From Oceanospirillaceae bacterium UBA1126 (GTDB lineage Bacteria > Pseudomonadota > Gammaproteobacteria > Pseudomonadales > Balneatricaceae): DNA of 5,072 bases. The stretch lies in contig DCAT01000186.1 of NCBI GenBank assembly GCA_002312935.1, positions 1-5,072 of the forward strand. Reading direction: 5' to 3'. Below are positions 1-5,072 of this stretch, in pieces. The notes beneath the pieces were generated by a model that did no database searches, was not told where the DNA came from, and worked only from the letters and a program-made list of their open reading frames with translations. The translations under genes were made by a program, and so were the position numbers. Position 1 is the stretch's first letter, and the number at the start of each line of letters is the position of its first letter.

Positions 1-255
1 CAGAACTTTTACAGTGCCATCAGGAAGTTTAAGTAACTGTAAAATGCGCGCAGAAGTTCCCACCTCAAACAAATCTGCAATTTGAGGATCATCTACAGTA
101 GCGCTTTTCTGGGCAACAACAACAATCGCCTTGTCTGCAGCCATGGCCTGCTCTAACGCATCTATGGAGTTCTGGCGGCCTACAAAAAGAGGAATCACCA
201 TATGTGGGTAAACCACAACGTCGCGCAATGGGATAAGGGGAAGAGTCTGAGTCAT
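1..255 (-). CDS. lon: Lon ATP-dependent protease, N-terminal 85 residues only (partial)
   Basis: The reading frame starts at ATG 255-253 and stays open to the window edge, giving 85 residues that begin MTQTLPLIPLRDVVVYPHMV. This opening, with the PLRDVVVYPHMV block followed by PLFVGR and repeated hydrophobic strands, is characteristic of the Lon N-terminal substrate-binding (PUA-like) domain. The AAA+ module and the Ser-Lys protease domain of the family (about 780-800 residues in total) would lie beyond the window edge and cannot be checked. Lon is a cytoplasmic hexameric protease that degrades misfolded proteins and specific short-lived regulators. The start is supported by AGGA (262-265) six bases upstream of the ATG. 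The gene follows clpX in the conserved tig-clpP-clpX-lon order. It is separated from clpX by a terminator and has its own promoter candidate, so it is probably transcribed independently. Confidence 0.95.
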   Translation of the reverse strand, partial: MTQTLPLIPLRDVVVYPHMVIPLFVGRQNSIDALEQAMAADKAIVVVAQKSATVDDPQIADLFEVGTSARILQLLKLPDGTVKVL

Positions 256-311
256 AAAAGATCCTGTAGGCTAGTGTCGCGGTGGCTTGCGAATTTTCGG
301 TATGCTGTATT

Positions 312-339
312 AAATGCGGACAAGGGGTAGAAATACAAG
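312..339 (-). promoter_or_regulatory. Candidate heat-shock (sigma-32-type) promoter of lon
   Basis: On the minus strand CTTGTAT (333-339) is followed, after 13 bases, by CCGCATTT (312-319). The E. coli RpoH consensus is CTTGAAA, 11-16 bases, CCCCATNT, so the match is 5/7 and 7/8 with acceptable spacing. A weaker sigma-70 reading overlaps it: TTGTAT (333-338), an 18-base spacer and TTTAAT (309-314). Either would start transcription near 305 and give a leader of about 50 nt before the lon ATG. lon is a known RpoH-regulon gene in E. coli, which supports the call. The assignment is by consensus only. Confidence 0.6.
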
Positions 340-359
340 TGTTTAACTAAAATGAGCGC

Positions 360-385
360 AAAAAAAACCACCCTTAGGTGGCTTT
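360..385 (-). terminator. Intrinsic terminator after clpX
   Basis: On the minus strand, CCACC (377-381) and GGTGG (368-372) form a 5-bp GC-rich stem around a four-base loop, followed directly by eight Ts (360-367). AAA (383-385) can extend the stem by pairing with the first three of those Ts across one bulged G. The stem begins about 20 bases past the clpX stop and lies before the lon promoter, so it separates the clpPX transcript from lon. The stem is short, so some read-through is possible. Confidence 0.85.
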
Positions 386-406
386 ACTGGCTTACATCAG
401 TTTATG

Positions 407-1690
407 TTACTCATCTGATGCAGCTTGTTGGAGCTCACTACTGTCCAAAACCATTAATGGTTCGCATTCTCCAGTAATACTTTGCTCATTCACAACAACC
501 TTAACCACGTTGCTTTGGTCAGGAAGCTGATACATTGTCGGCAGGAGCACAGACTCGAGGATAGACCTCAAACCACGCGCACCAGTCTTACGCTCCATCG
601 CCTTTTGCGCCACTGCCTTTAATGCTTCGTCACGGAATTCAATTTCTACATCTTCCATTTCAAAGAGCTTATGGTACTGCTTTGTTAAGGAATTCTTAGG
701 TTGAGTCAATATTTGAACTAAAGTTTCTTGATCCAGCTCTTCTAAGGTAGCAATCATGGGTAGACGACCGACAAATTCTGGAATTAATCCAAACTTCACT
801 AGATCTTCAGCTTCAACTGAATGCAATAACTTGCCGACGTCTTTACTATCATCTTTACTCTTAACCGTGGCCGAAAATCCAATACTACTTTTTTCTGTAC
901 GGTCACGAATTACTTGGTCTAGCCCAGCAAAAGCACCACCACACACAAACAGGATATTACTAGTATCAACCTGCAAAAACTCTTGCTGAGGATGTTTACG
1001 ACCACCCTGGGGTGGCACAGAAGCAACTGTCCCTTCAATAAGCTTTAATAAGGCCTGTTGCACACCTTCGCCAGACACATCTCGGGTAATTGAAGGGTTA
1101 TCAGATTTGCGAGAGATCTTATCTATTTCATCAATGTAAACGATGCCACGTTGGGCCTTCTCAACATCATAGTCACATTTCTGCAGTAATTTTTGAATGA
1201 TATTCTCTACATCTTCACCCACATAACCCGCTTCAGTTAGCGTAGTGGCGTCTGCTATGGTGAACGGAACATTCAATAAACGTGCTAGGGTTTCTGCCAA
1301 TAGTGTCTTACCACTGCCAGTTGGCCCTATCAGTAAAATGTTACTTTTACCCAACTCAACGTCATCTTTGCCGCCAACATAGTTTAAACGCTTATAATGA
1401 TTGTAAACCGCCACCGACAAAACCATCTTTGCTCGGGGCTGCCCAATAACATATTCCTCTAAAGCTGCACAAATCTCTTTTGGAGTTGGTAAGTGGTCTT
1501 CAGCTTCTGGCTGGTCTTGGTCTAGAATTTCTTCGCGAATGATATCGTTACACAGGTCAACGCATTCATCGCATATAAACACCGACGGCCCAGCAATTAA
1601 TTTGCGCACATCGTTTTGGCTTTTACCACAAAAGGAACAGTACAGTATCTTACCGCCGCCTTCTCCAGATCCGTCTTTGTCTATGCTCAT
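407..1690 (-). CDS. clpX: ClpX, ATP-dependent unfoldase subunit of ClpXP protease
   Basis: This gene encodes a complete 427-residue protein, close to E. coli ClpX (424). It is the cytoplasmic hexameric AAA+ unfoldase that recognises tagged substrates (for example ssrA) and threads them into ClpP. Visible elements in order: an N-terminal zinc-binding dimerisation domain with cysteines 18, 21, 40 and 43; Walker A GPTGSGKT (122-129); pore-1 loop GYVGED (155-160); Walker B IVYIDEID (183-190); pore-2 region DVSGEG (204-209); RKH loop (231-233); the IGF ClpP-docking tripeptide (270-272); the PEFVGR arginine finger (R309); and the sensor-2 motif GARGLR (370-375). All key residues are intact. The IGF loop shows it should couple to the ClpP encoded immediately upstream. 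No strong Shine-Dalgarno sequence precedes the ATG (only GGTA within a palindrome), which is unusual among these genes. It is probably cotranscribed with clpP. Confidence 0.98.
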   Translation of the reverse strand: MSIDKDGSGEGGGKILYCSFCGKSQNDVRKLIAGPSVFICDECVDLCNDIIREEILDQDQPEAEDHLPTPKEICAALEEYVIGQPRAKMVLSVAVYNHYKRLNYVGGKDDVELGKSNILLIGPTGSGKTLLAETLARLLNVPFTIADATTLTEAGYVGEDVENIIQKLLQKCDYDVEKAQRGIVYIDEIDKISRKSDNPSITRDVSGEGVQQALLKLIEGTVASVPPQGGRKHPQQEFLQVDTSNILFVCGGAFAGLDQVIRDRTEKSSIGFSATVKSKDDSKDVGKLLHSVEAEDLVKFGLIPEFVGRLPMIATLEELDQETLVQILTQPKNSLTKQYHKLFEMEDVEIEFRDEALKAVAQKAMERKTGARGLRSILESVLLPTMYQLPDQSNVVKVVVNEQSITGECEPLMVLDSSELQQAASDE

Positions 1691-1695
1691 ATAAT

Positions 1696-1731
1696 TACCA
1701 ATATTGGTAGCCTGCTTTAATCGCTAGGCTA
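1696..1731 (-). promoter_or_regulatory. Structured clpX leader: palindrome over the ribosome-binding region plus overlapping hairpin
   Basis: A perfect 14-bp palindrome, TACCAATATTGGTA, occupies 1696-1709, ending five bases before the clpX ATG. In RNA it could fold as UACCA/UGGUA around AUAU and tie up the only GGU that could act as a weak Shine-Dalgarno sequence. Just upstream, TAGCCT (1726-1731) and AGGCTA (1708-1713) can pair over a 12-base loop, and this arm shares two bases with the palindrome, so full formation of both is mutually exclusive. The sequence symmetry is directly visible. A role in translation control or as a protein operator is inference. Confidence 0.35.
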
Positions 1732-1764
1732 ATGTTAAATCTTTGCTATCACTATTGCCGATGA

Positions 1765-1792
1765 ACTATAAGCTTAATTGGCTTTTAGTAAA
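1765..1792 (-). promoter_or_regulatory. Possible internal promoter for clpX
   Basis: In the 120-bp clpP-clpX gap, TTTACT (1787-1792), a 16-base spacer and TATAGT (1765-1770) resemble a sigma-70 promoter on the minus strand (4/6 and 5/6 matches). No terminator is visible in this gap, so clpX is probably read mainly from the clpP promoter, with this as a possible secondary start. Matches of this quality arise often by chance in AT-rich DNA. Confidence 0.3.
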
Positions 1793-1810
1793 GTCACCGG
1801 TTGCTTGGCT

Positions 1811-2455
1811 TTATACTGGACGCTTGTCTAATACCGTGTCAATAAGACCGTAGTCTACTGCTTGGGCGCCTTCCATAAAGTTATCCCGGTCAGTGTCTGC
1901 TGCAATGGTCTCAAGCTTCTGGCCAGTATGCGTCGCCATTATTCGGTTTAACTTGTCACGGATGTTTAAAATTTCTTTTGTATGAATTTCAATATCTGTA
2001 GCTTGGCCTTGATAGCCACCCAAAGGCTGATGAATCATCATTCTTGAGTTAGGTAAGCAATAACGCTTACCTTCTGCACCACCAGTTAATAGTAAGGCGC
2101 CCATACTGGCCGCCTGCCCAATACACATTGTACTTACATCAGGTTTAATAAACTGCATGGTGTCATAAATAGACATTCCCGCAGTTACAGACCCACCTGG
2201 TGAATTAATGTATAGGTGGATGTCTTTGTCTGGATTCTCCGCTTCCAAAAATAATAGCTGAGCTACCACCAAATTAGCCATGTGATCTTCTACTTGGCCT
2301 ACTAGGAAAATAACGCGCTCTTTAAGAAGGCGTGAATAAATGTCATAAGAACGCTCACCACGGGACGTTTGCTCGACGACCATAGGCACTAACGCACTTA
2401 ACTCTTGATTCAATTTGGGGCTTAGCCCCATTTCTGGAGGAAAAGAGAAACTCAT
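1811..2455 (-). CDS. clpP: ClpP, serine protease subunit of the Clp complex
   Basis: This gene encodes a complete 214-residue protein (E. coli ClpP has 207). It is the cytoplasmic tetradecameric peptidase barrel that hydrolyses unfolded chains delivered by ClpX or ClpA. The catalytic triad is intact: Ser117 in GQAASMGA, His142 in MMIHQP and Asp191 in DTDRDNF. The oxyanion/substrate-binding NSPGGSVTAG segment lies at 84-93. By comparison with E. coli, the mature chain should begin at Ala21 (ALVPMVVEQTSRGERS), leaving a 20-residue propeptide instead of 14. Start choice: ATG 2455-2453 has GGAG (2467-2470) eleven bases upstream, a slightly long spacing. Met9 is a possible alternative start. It lies 120 bp upstream of clpX with no terminator between, so the two form the ClpXP operon. 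Confidence 0.98.
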   Translation of the reverse strand: MSFSFPPEMGLSPKLNQELSALVPMVVEQTSRGERSYDIYSRLLKERVIFLVGQVEDHMANLVVAQLLFLEAENPDKDIHLYINSPGGSVTAGMSIYDTMQFIKPDVSTMCIGQAASMGALLLTGGAEGKRYCLPNSRMMIHQPLGGYQGQATDIEIHTKEILNIRDKLNRIMATHTGQKLETIAADTDRDNFMEGAQAVDYGLIDTVLDKRPV

Positions 2456-2497
2456 TGTTGTTACAACTCCAATACATAAAAAACATTACAATAGACT

Positions 2498-2526
2498 CTA
2501 TGGTGACAAACCTAACAAATGCCAAG
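2498..2526 (-). promoter_or_regulatory. Candidate clpPX promoter, sigma-32-like overlapping sigma-70-like
   Basis: On the minus strand CTTGGCA (2520-2526), 14 bases, then CACCATAG (2498-2505) resembles the RpoH consensus (5/7 in the upstream box; C, C, C, A and T of CCCCAT kept in the downstream box). The same upstream element read as TTGGCA is a 5/6 sigma-70 -35 box, with a weak CATAGA (2499-2504) 17 bases on. The leader would be about 35 nt long. It lies between the tig terminator and clpP, which is where a clpPX promoter is required. clpP is heat-shock-induced via RpoH in E. coli. Confidence 0.5.
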
Positions 2527-2567
2527 GTCTAAACAAATTAAAAGTCTACATTAATCAATTAACATGC

Positions 2568-2607
2568 AAAAAAAACGGCATGAATTACAACAAAGTAACT
2601 CATACCG
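2568..2607 (-). terminator. Intrinsic terminator after tig
   Basis: On the minus strand a 13-bp stem pairs CGGTATGAGTTAC (2595-2607) with GTAATTCATGCCG (2576-2588), including two G-U wobbles, around a six-base TTTGTT loop. Eight Ts follow directly (2568-2575). It lies 47 bases past the tig stop and upstream of the clpP promoter, so tig and clpPX should be largely separate transcripts. It is the longest of the three terminator stems in the window. Confidence 0.92.
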
Positions 2608-2654
2608 CTGATCCGTTCAAGCCCGATCAAGTCCAGAACAGACAGATAGAAGGA

Positions 2655-4001
2655 TTAAACTTCTTCGCTTGGCTTTTCTTCATCACCTGTTACGTCTTTG
2701 CTTTCTGGCTCAACGGCTGTTTTATAATCTACAGCAACTTCAGTAATGCTAGCAGCAGCTAGCAAATGTTCAACAACCTGGTCTTCCAGAACTACACCTT
2801 CTAACTGGCTACGTTGTTCTGCGTTGTTCATGTAGTGATCAATAAACTCCTGCGGATCTTGGTAGCCCTGAGCCATTTCCTCTACTAAGGCTTTAACCTT
2901 GTCTTCGTCAGCCTTAAACTCATTCTGCTGGATAATCTCAGCAGCTAGCAAGCCAATTTTAACGCGCTTGTCCGCCTGATCTTGGAACATTTCGTCAGGC
3001 AAAATACTCGGGTCTAGGTTTTCATTACCACCACCAAACTGTTGCAGTGCTTGTTGCTTCAAGCGGCCCAGTTCTTCAGTCACTAATGCTTTAGGCACAT
3101 CAAATGCGTTCAATTCTAGGTAAGCATTCAATAAGCCATTTTTAAGCTTAGATTTAAGTGCTTGGTTCATCTCGCGGCTCATGTTAGAGCGAATTTCAGC
3201 ACGGAAACCAGCTTCGCCTTCTTCCTTTGGATTAAAGCGTGCAAAGAACTCTTCGTTTAGCTCAGGCTTGGTTGCTTCGCTAACCGTATTTACTTTAATA
3301 GTGAAAACGGCTTCTTTACCGGCAAGTTCAGCAGCGTTGTAATCTTCTGGAAAGGTTACCGTAATGTCTTTGTCTTTGCCTGCTTCCATTCCCAGAATGC
3401 CTTCTTCAAAGCCTGGAATCATACTGTTAGAACCAAGCACAAGATCATGGCCTTGCGCTGCGCCACCGTCAAATGCTTCGCCGTCTAAGTAGCCTTCAAA
3501 ATCAATATTGATCTGATCAGTGTCTGCAGCCGCACGCAGAACTTCAGTCCACTGTGTTTGCTGGCTTAGTAACATTTCGATCATTGTGTCTACGTCGGCA
3601 TCTTCAATGCTGGATGTCATACGGTCTACACTGACTCCAGAAGCATCTACCAAAGCTATTTCTGGGTAGATCTCTACCACAGCGATGTAGGAAAACTCAC
3701 CTTCACCAGCGTCTTCTTTTGGCTCGATATTAGGCATGCCTGCAGGCTTAAGGTTTTCCTGCTGAAGTGCTTCAAAGTAGCTAGACTGGATCACATCACC
3801 CAATACGTCTTGACGGATGCTGGCACCATAACGCTTCTTTACCACTTTTGCAGGTACTTTACCCGGACGGAAACCGTCAATTCGGATGGTTTTAGCGGTT
3901 TCGTTAACCTTTTTATCTACTGCGCTATCAACTTGCTCAGCAGGTACTGTCACGGTTAAACGTCGTTCGATGCTTGTAGTCGCTTCAACTGAAACTTGCA
4001 T
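2655..4001 (-). CDS. tig: Trigger factor, ribosome-associated chaperone / peptidyl-prolyl isomerase
   Basis: This gene encodes a complete 448-residue protein, 16 longer than E. coli trigger factor (432). It docks on the large ribosomal subunit at the exit tunnel, shelters nascent chains and can isomerise proline bonds. Domains in order: the N-terminal ribosome-binding domain (about 1-115) with the signature loop GFRPGKVP at 43-50; the FKBP-type PPIase domain (about 160-240) with DFEGYLDGEAFDGG and MIPGFEEGILGM; then the helical C-terminal chaperone arms (about 245-425). The last ~20 residues form a charged, acidic, probably disordered tail ending KPSEEV, which accounts for much of the extra length. 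ATG 4001-3999 has GAGG (4009-4012) seven bases upstream, a good Shine-Dalgarno sequence. It has its own terminator and a long leader, so it is likely monocistronic, next to clpPX in the standard order. Confidence 0.98.
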   Translation of the reverse strand: MQVSVEATTSIERRLTVTVPAEQVDSAVDKKVNETAKTIRIDGFRPGKVPAKVVKKRYGASIRQDVLGDVIQSSYFEALQQENLKPAGMPNIEPKEDAGEGEFSYIAVVEIYPEIALVDASGVSVDRMTSSIEDADVDTMIEMLLSQQTQWTEVLRAAADTDQINIDFEGYLDGEAFDGGAAQGHDLVLGSNSMIPGFEEGILGMEAGKDKDITVTFPEDYNAAELAGKEAVFTIKVNTVSEATKPELNEEFFARFNPKEEGEAGFRAEIRSNMSREMNQALKSKLKNGLLNAYLELNAFDVPKALVTEELGRLKQQALQQFGGGNENLDPSILPDEMFQDQADKRVKIGLLAAEIIQQNEFKADEDKVKALVEEMAQGYQDPQEFIDHYMNNAEQRSQLEGVVLEDQVVEHLLAAASITEVAVDYKTAVEPESKDVTGDEEKPSEEV

Positions 4002-4029
4002 TTAAATGCCTCATTAATTATCAAATGAA

Positions 4030-4049
4030 CGCGCCCTTGCTCAGGCACG
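4030..4049 (-). promoter_or_regulatory. Stem-loop in the tig leader
   Basis: On the minus strand CGTGCCT (4043-4049) can pair with GGGCGCG (4030-4036), seven pairs including two G-U wobbles, around the loop GAGCAA. The structure ends 17 bases before the GAGG ribosome-binding site of tig. No T-run follows, so it is not a terminator. It could stabilise the mRNA 5' end or modulate translation, which is inference. Confidence 0.4.
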
Positions 4050-4074
4050 CTCTACTATAGTCTTGCCTATTGGC

Positions 4075-4088
4075 CACCTAAATAGGTG
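4075..4088 (-). repeat. 14-bp inverted repeat in the tig upstream region
   Basis: CACCTA, two As, TAGGTG is a perfect 6-bp inverted repeat with a two-base centre, 74 bases before the tig ATG. Its edge overlaps TTTAGG (4077-4082), which could be a weak -35 box for TATAGT (4054-4059) at 17-base spacing. It also lies just downstream of the TATAAT box at 4107-4112. That position is typical of an operator for a dimeric repressor, but no regulator can be named from the sequence. Confidence 0.4.
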
Positions 4089-4106
4089 ATTACCAAAAAA
4101 TATGGA

Positions 4107-4135
4107 ATTATAGGCGAAATTAAAAGACCGAAGTG
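4107..4135 (-). promoter_or_regulatory. Candidate tig promoter with perfect TATAAT box
   Basis: A consensus -10 box TATAAT lies on the minus strand at 4107-4112. The sequence at -35 spacing (CACTTC, 4130-4135) does not resemble TTGACA, and no TG extension precedes the -10, so the call rests on the -10 box alone. A TTGACT at 4155-4160 is too far upstream to pair with it. Transcription would start near 4100 and give a leader of about 100 nt that contains the inverted repeat and the stem-loop. TATAGT at 4054-4059 is an alternative -10 box. Confidence 0.35.
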
Positions 4136-4192
4136 TCCGTATTTAACGCCTAATAGTCAAGCCATTAGCATAAAAGGACGCTTATTTTTGCC

Positions 4193-4223
4193 AAAAAAAA
4201 CGCCTCTTTGCAAGAGACGCTTT
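4193..4223 (-). terminator. Intrinsic terminator after ald
   Basis: On the minus strand CGTCTCTT (4212-4219) and AAGAGGCG (4201-4208) form an 8-bp stem with one G-U pair around GCA. Flanking AAAG can extend it against the T tract. Eight Ts follow (4193-4200). It lies 53 bases past the ald stop and upstream of the tig promoter candidates, so ald transcription should end before tig. Confidence 0.9.
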
Positions 4224-4276
4224 AAATTTGGCCCTATAAAAGCCATAAACAAACTAAATACAGTTAGCCCAATAAT

Positions 4277-5072
4277 TTAAGCATCAGCATTAGCCACTGC
4301 TATTTCTGGCAATAAATAGGCATAACCTAGCGCCTTAGCAACATGTTCATTAGTTACTTGGCCAGCATGTACGTTTAAGCCAGCTAAAAAGTGCACATCT
4401 TGCTTTAAGGCTTGCTTCCAACCTAGGTTAGCTAACTTAAGAATATACGGCAAGGTAGCGTTATTAAGGGCGTAGGTAGACGTCATAGCAACGCCACCAG
4501 GCATGTTAGCCACACAATAGTGAACTACCTCGTCTACAACATAGGTAGGATCTTCATGGGTTGTGGCCTTAGATGTTGCAAAACAACCTCCCTGATCAAT
4601 GGCCACATCTACCAACACTGAGCCTGGCTTCATGGCTTTTACCATAGCTTCGGTGACCAGCTTAGGCGCCGCTGCGCCTGGGATCAATACGCCACCGATC
4701 ACAAGGTCAGCATCTAAGACATATTCTTCCAGGCTATCTTGGGTGGAGTAAACTGTTTTAACTGCACCATTAAACTCTTTATCTAATCGAGCCAAGGCTT
4801 GGGTAGATCGGTCTAGAACAGTCACTTGAGCTCGCGCGCCTAAGGCCATTTGCGCTGCATTTGATCCGACTACACCGCCGCCAATAATAACCACTTTAGC
4901 TGGGGCTACACCTGGCACACCACCCAAAAGCATGCCTCTACCACCTTGAGCTTTTTCCAGCACATGAGCGCCCGCCTGAATTGACATGCGTCCAGCCACT
5001 TCTGACATTGGCGCTAATAGTGGCAAACCACCGAGGGCTGAGGTAATAGTTTCGTAGGCAATGCACGTTGCA
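4277..5072 (-). CDS. ald: Alanine dehydrogenase, C-terminal part (5' end beyond window)
   Basis: The frame is open from the window edge to TAA at 4277-4279, giving 264 complete codons of a protein usually about 370 residues long. Roughly the first 105 residues, which in this family carry the catalytic lysine and histidine, are outside. The enzyme interconverts L-alanine plus NAD+ with pyruvate, ammonium and NADH in the cytoplasm, typically as a hexamer. Diagnostic stretches: IAYET near the edge, PLLAPMSEVAGRMS, LLGGVPGVAPAKVVIIGGG, the Rossmann motif GGGVVG (4865-4882) followed by the ribose-binding Asp of VTVLDRS, then VDVAIDQGGC, and NMPGGVAMTSTYALNNATLP, which distinguishes Ald from transhydrogenase alpha subunits. 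The codon at 5024-5026 is TTG (Leu) inside the coding sequence and not a start. A terminator follows the gene, which is metabolic and not obviously linked to the protease cluster. Confidence 0.95.
   Translation of the reverse strand, partial: ATCIAYETITSALGGLPLLAPMSEVAGRMSIQAGAHVLEKAQGGRGMLLGGVPGVAPAKVVIIGGGVVGSNAAQMALGARAQVTVLDRSTQALARLDKEFNGAVKTVYSTQDSLEEYVLDADLVIGGVLIPGAAAPKLVTEAMVKAMKPGSVLVDVAIDQGGCFATSKATTHEDPTYVVDEVVHYCVANMPGGVAMTSTYALNNATLPYILKLANLGWKQALKQDVHFLAGLNVHAGQVTNEHVAKALGYAYLLPEIAVANADA

Noticed and set aside
290..299. CGAA-AA-TTCG symmetry in the lon leader
   Set aside because: The 4-bp arms with a two-base centre are too short to be significant in a sequence this size.
756..989. 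Open frame of 77 codons on the plus strand
   Set aside because: It lies wholly antisense to the conserved AAA+ region of clpX, has no ribosome-binding site or recognisable protein motif, and is explained as a shadow of clpX.
2533..2580. Short minus-strand frame beginning ATGAGT within the tig terminator
   Set aside because: It has about 14 codons spanning the terminator T tract and no ribosome-binding site, so there is no basis for a leader peptide.
2609..2629. TGATC/GATCA inverted repeat beside the tig terminator
   Set aside because: The arms are only 5 bp with an 11-base loop that does not extend, and nothing else supports a function. It may be chance next to the real terminator stem.
2415..2762. 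Open frame of 115 codons on the plus strand across the clpP-tig gap
   Set aside because: It uses a TTG start and runs antisense through the clpP start, the promoter region, the tig terminator and the end of tig. Its hydrophobic C-terminal stretch comes from reading the acidic tig tail antisense.
4086..4280. Open frame of 64 codons on the plus strand in the ald-tig gap
   Set aside because: It starts at GTG within the inverted repeat, has no Shine-Dalgarno sequence, and passes through the ald terminator, whose A-tract and stem produce its lysine-rich middle.
5024..5026. Start codon for a 249-residue alanine dehydrogenase
   Set aside because: The codon is TTG, and the frame continues upstream with conserved Ald residues (IAYET and following) to the window edge, so it is an internal leucine of a gene cut by the window.
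1..5072. Mobile elements, CRISPR arrays, tRNA/rRNA genes or horizontally acquired islands
   Set aside because: No long direct repeats, transposase-like frames, cloverleaf patterns or spaced repeats were seen. Base composition and codon use look uniform across the five genes.

Overview
This window is a compact piece of a proteobacterial chromosome, with every gene on the minus strand. In transcription order (high to low coordinate) it holds the 3' part of alanine dehydrogenase (ald), complete trigger factor (tig), complete clpP, complete clpX and the first 85 codons of lon. The tig-clpP-clpX-lon order is a classic conserved protein-quality-control cluster. The protein sequences look gammaproteobacterial: ClpP has an ALVPMVVEQTSRGERS N-terminus, trigger factor has GFRPGKVP, and ClpX is of the E. 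coli type. By eye the GC content is moderate, somewhat below 50%, which would fit a marine or environmental gammaproteobacterium. I cannot name a genus.

Layout: 4277-5072 is ald, whose N-terminus lies beyond the window edge, followed by an intrinsic terminator at 4193-4223. The 275-bp gap 4002-4276 then carries the tig leader, with a perfect TATAAT box, a 14-bp inverted repeat and a GC-rich stem-loop close to the start codon. tig (2655-4001) ends in a strong terminator at 2568-2607. A separate promoter region, with a heat-shock (sigma-32)-like match overlapping a sigma-70-like one, precedes clpP (1811-2455). clpP and clpX (407-1690) are 120 bp apart with no terminator between them, so they probably form one operon. 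The short clpX leader contains a perfect palindrome next to the start codon and an overlapping hairpin. clpX ends in a terminator at 360-385, and lon has its own sigma-32-like promoter at 312-339.

How the genes work together: trigger factor binds nascent chains at the ribosome exit tunnel. ClpX unfolds tagged or native substrates and feeds them to the ClpP proteolytic barrel. Lon is an independent ATP-dependent protease for damaged proteins. The terminators and promoters suggest four transcription units: ald, tig, clpP-clpX and lon. The two proteolytic units look heat-shock-inducible, and tig looks like a housekeeping gene. Alanine dehydrogenase is metabolic and appears to be just a neighbour.

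I found no mobile element, CRISPR array, RNA gene or broken gene, and nothing that I can honestly call a new biological system. The points worth a second look are regulatory: the sigma-32-like promoters, the clpX leader structure and the tig leader inverted repeat.
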